Assembly (NCBI GenBank): GCA_015698045.1
Contig: BLAL01000068.1
Coordinates: forward strand, 372,001-436,000
DNA: 64,000 nucleotides
Origin: Rhizophagus clarus
Lineage: Eukaryota; Glomeromycota; Glomeromycetes; Glomerales; Glomeraceae
Direction of reading: 5' to 3'
Both the position numbers and the translations under genes were made by a program. Positions 61,447 through 64,000 of the stretch are shown here, piece by piece; the first letter of the stretch is position 1, and the number at the start of each line of letters is the position of its first letter. The notes under the pieces are model-generated. The model saw nothing but the letters and a program-made list of their open reading frames with translations. It ran no database searches and was not told where the DNA came from.

Positions 61447-64000
61447 CAAGCAAGTAAAGGTGGTGGTGGTGGCCAATTACTCTTCCATCTCCTTGGATGC
61501 ACTCGGGCGTCTTTCACCCAGCGTTAACCCTGCAGAAATGGTCGATTCATTGGCATAAGTACGAATATTCCCACTCACCTTGAGAAAAGGCTTTCTTCGC
61601 AATTTGTTTCTATCTTGTTCTCTAACAGTGTGGTTCAACTGCTTGTTAGACACACAAAACTTTTATCGCTTATACCTTGACATCTATGAAATATGAGAGA
61701 GATGTCCTAAAAGACTCCAAGTTCAGTTTGGACTTCAAAAAGATGTATAAAAAATCTACAGTTTCAGAAAAAAGTAAGTTAGACGCGTCAAAGTGAATAT
61801 TTCAAAAAATAAATAAATAAATAAATAAATGAAATAAAATAAAATAAATTTATATACCGAAGAAATTATGAGAGAGATTAGTTTGTTCAGTTCCAAGACA
61901 TGCTTATTCTTTAATGCATGACATTACAGTATTAAAAGTTTGTATTAAAAATTGAAATAGAACGCGTTGAAAAGCGGATATTTTTTTTTAAAAAAAAATA
62001 TTTGTATATTGGAAAATAATTTGTTTAGAAGGGTTAAGACGAAATGAGAAAGGTTTAGAAATGAGGAAAAAAAGAAAATGGGTCTTTTTATATACATATT
62101 TTTGAATGAAAGTGATGTATGACAACAAAATAATTGTTTACACATTAGGTTATTAAACTATTTAATGTATTATTTCATTCGAGTATACGAATAAGTTAGC
62201 TTGTACTCATGTGAAAATGTGATTATTATTCGGAAAAAAAAATTGAAAAATGCAATGACTCATGTGAATATATGAGAGTTTGCATCCTAAAAAAGGCTTG
62301 TACACGATTCATGAGAAAATGATTATGTTATTCATATTATTCGGAGTTTTTATGGCTTTTTATTCAGCGTATCATGCTATCATGTGATTAATCATTAATC
62401 AGATTCTACATTTGAACTAATTGAACTAGCGAGAATTAATAATTAAAAATTCTGTTTTTAAATTATATGTCGGAAGAAATAATTAAAATATAGAAAATTA
62501 GAAACTATATCATTTCTAAAAGAAAACACGTAGTAGAGTATGCGACAACCAATTATTTAATTTTGAATTGTTACACACCAGCATTTGAAAGAATTAAAAG
62601 AAATATCGTCATAATTATACAAATAGTAATTTTCCTTCAAAAATTTTCATATTTAGCATAATTTCTCACTAATTAATCTCATATTCAATCCTTTCAATAA
62701 TGATTATGTTAGTAACCGAAATGATAAATTCCAATTTCACTAGTTTCACCAATCAACAATTACAAAGTACCAAGAAAACGAGATTATTATTACAAAGAAG
62801 GATTTTAGCAGGAAGATACAAAGTAGTAAAAGAATTTTAACTGAATAAGAAAAAATTAAGAACTTTTATGAAAGAATAATTCATACTGTTACCATTTTTT
62901 GCCATCGATTTTTAATGTGGACAATTCACGTTTAACCGCTTGGTGATAAGGGGGATAGTAAACATTATTTATTATTCACGTCCTACATTATGGGATCGTA
63001 ACGATGCTCATTTTACAAAAAGGTAAAAAAGTTTCTTTTTTATCAAATCACTCGTCCTTCTCTCCCAAATATCATGTTGCACAAAATTATCATTTATCAG
63101 TTAAAACAAAAAAATTTCAGTTATATTTATTTGTTAGTAAATAATATTGTACATAGTATTGTACATACTGTACACAACTATGTTTATAAATAATACATAC
63201 AATCGCGAAAATCGTTACTCAATAGTGGCTTAGCGAACATATGAGATATTTTTGGTAGTAGTGATACGTATGGTAAAAATTTCGGTCAATCTATAATCTA
63301 AGTTTGATTGTACATGTAACACGAAGCAATTATATAATGTTTACAAATCGTACGTTTACAAATCGTACTAAAAAAACCAACGCACTTTAAAGATCAATAG
63401 TTATAATAGAGTACAAAAAATTTTTTAAAGGGATAAAATTTTTTTGATAACGACTTTAAAAAAAAATTCTGTGCATTGAAGATAATACCGAATCGAAAGG
63501 GGTCTAGATTTTACGATCAATAAAAAAAAAGGGGAATTTTTATTATAGATTAGACCATTATTGGGAAAATGTATCATGTGCTTGATAAAATTTAATTTTT
63601 GGGAACTATTATCAGTTTATCCCAATAATCATCCCTGCATATCAAAGCTTGTTAACTAATATTGTACAAATTAATTTTTGGAACATTTTGGAAAAAAATA
63701 GGTTATAAAGCTATGAAACTAATACAAAAAATCGAAATGGCGTAAAAAAGATCATTAACAAGGGACGAAGATTGTTATTATGTCAGACAACGATAATTAA
63801 TTAATTATTCAGGGAGTTCACGCATTGACCATATAATATGTATGTAAATCGTCGACTAATGAATTTTTTTTTTTTTTTTTTTTAAGATAATGGATTTATT
63901 TTTTTAATTATTTAGACTTAGAAAAAAAATTAGATTTGAAATTTCTTGTAAATTAAAAAAAAAAAAAACTTAATTGTAAAATATTTTTTTCTCAAAAAAA
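61447..64000. other. intergenic AT-rich DNA
   Basis: AAAT repeats near 61808-61850 and long A or T runs at the right edge of the window. No gene is seen. Confidence 0.5.

Noticed and set aside
1..64000. tRNA or rRNA genes
   Set aside because: I looked for T-loop GGTTCGANTC-like blocks and conserved rRNA segments and found none with a supporting partner stem; GGTTCGAAAC at about 21514 lies in a foldback repeat and has no tRNA fold around it.

Overview
The window is strongly AT-rich eukaryotic DNA. Its genes have short phased introns with GT..AG borders, and there is much transposon and gene debris. The gene content points to a Glomeromycotina fungus, most likely Rhizophagus irregularis or a close relative. 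The best evidence is the kinase family with the motifs YSAIWKDGP, ISDMGLCGEVGN and YSFGMIMYFVATGRQPF, which is typical of that genus; the lineage call is from memory of the family, not from a search.

Layout. 1-9 kb: intergenic DNA with decayed coding pieces (two unidentified relics, a BED/hAT transposase relic, one possible retroelement scrap). 9.8 kb: a small signal-peptide/transmembrane gene. 12.6-20.7 kb: two intact 11-exon M20 peptidase (PM20D2-like) genes in tandem, with a third decayed copy between them. That copy is interrupted by a complete non-autonomous hAT element with an 8-bp target-site duplication. 24.5-26.0 kb: a three-exon FAD-dependent monooxygenase. 26.2-28.5 kb (minus strand): a two-exon F-box gene.

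29.8-45.8 kb: a head-to-tail duplication of a protein-kinase locus on the minus strand. Each copy ends in one exon coding the kinase hinge and C-lobe. This is preceded by 12 (distal copy end 36.7 kb) or 9 (end 44.9 kb) near-identical phase-0 exons. Each unit exon is circularly permuted relative to the kinase fold: it starts with beta4/beta5-hinge sequence and ends with beta1-beta3 and the start of helix C. Only the unit next to the C-lobe keeps a normal glycine loop. Spliced together the arrays would give a chain of pseudo-N-lobes ending in one complete kinase; spliced selectively they would give alternative versions. This is the most unusual system in the window.

46-52 kb: no clear gene, but a T39 tract, decayed ORFs and a 2.3-kb satellite-like region of ACCGTT-GCGA-AACGGT hairpins. 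53.1 kb: a secreted cysteine-rich small protein. 53.5-59.2 kb: a patchwork of decayed genes (deaminase-like, two copies of FAD-monooxygenase pieces, an unidentified relic), a direct duplication and a 649-bp inverted-repeat element. 61 kb: an eight-copy minisatellite. The rest is AT-rich DNA in which I see no gene.

Exon boundaries were deduced by eye from frame continuity, paralogue comparison and splice dinucleotides. All multi-exon models called intact add up to whole codons.
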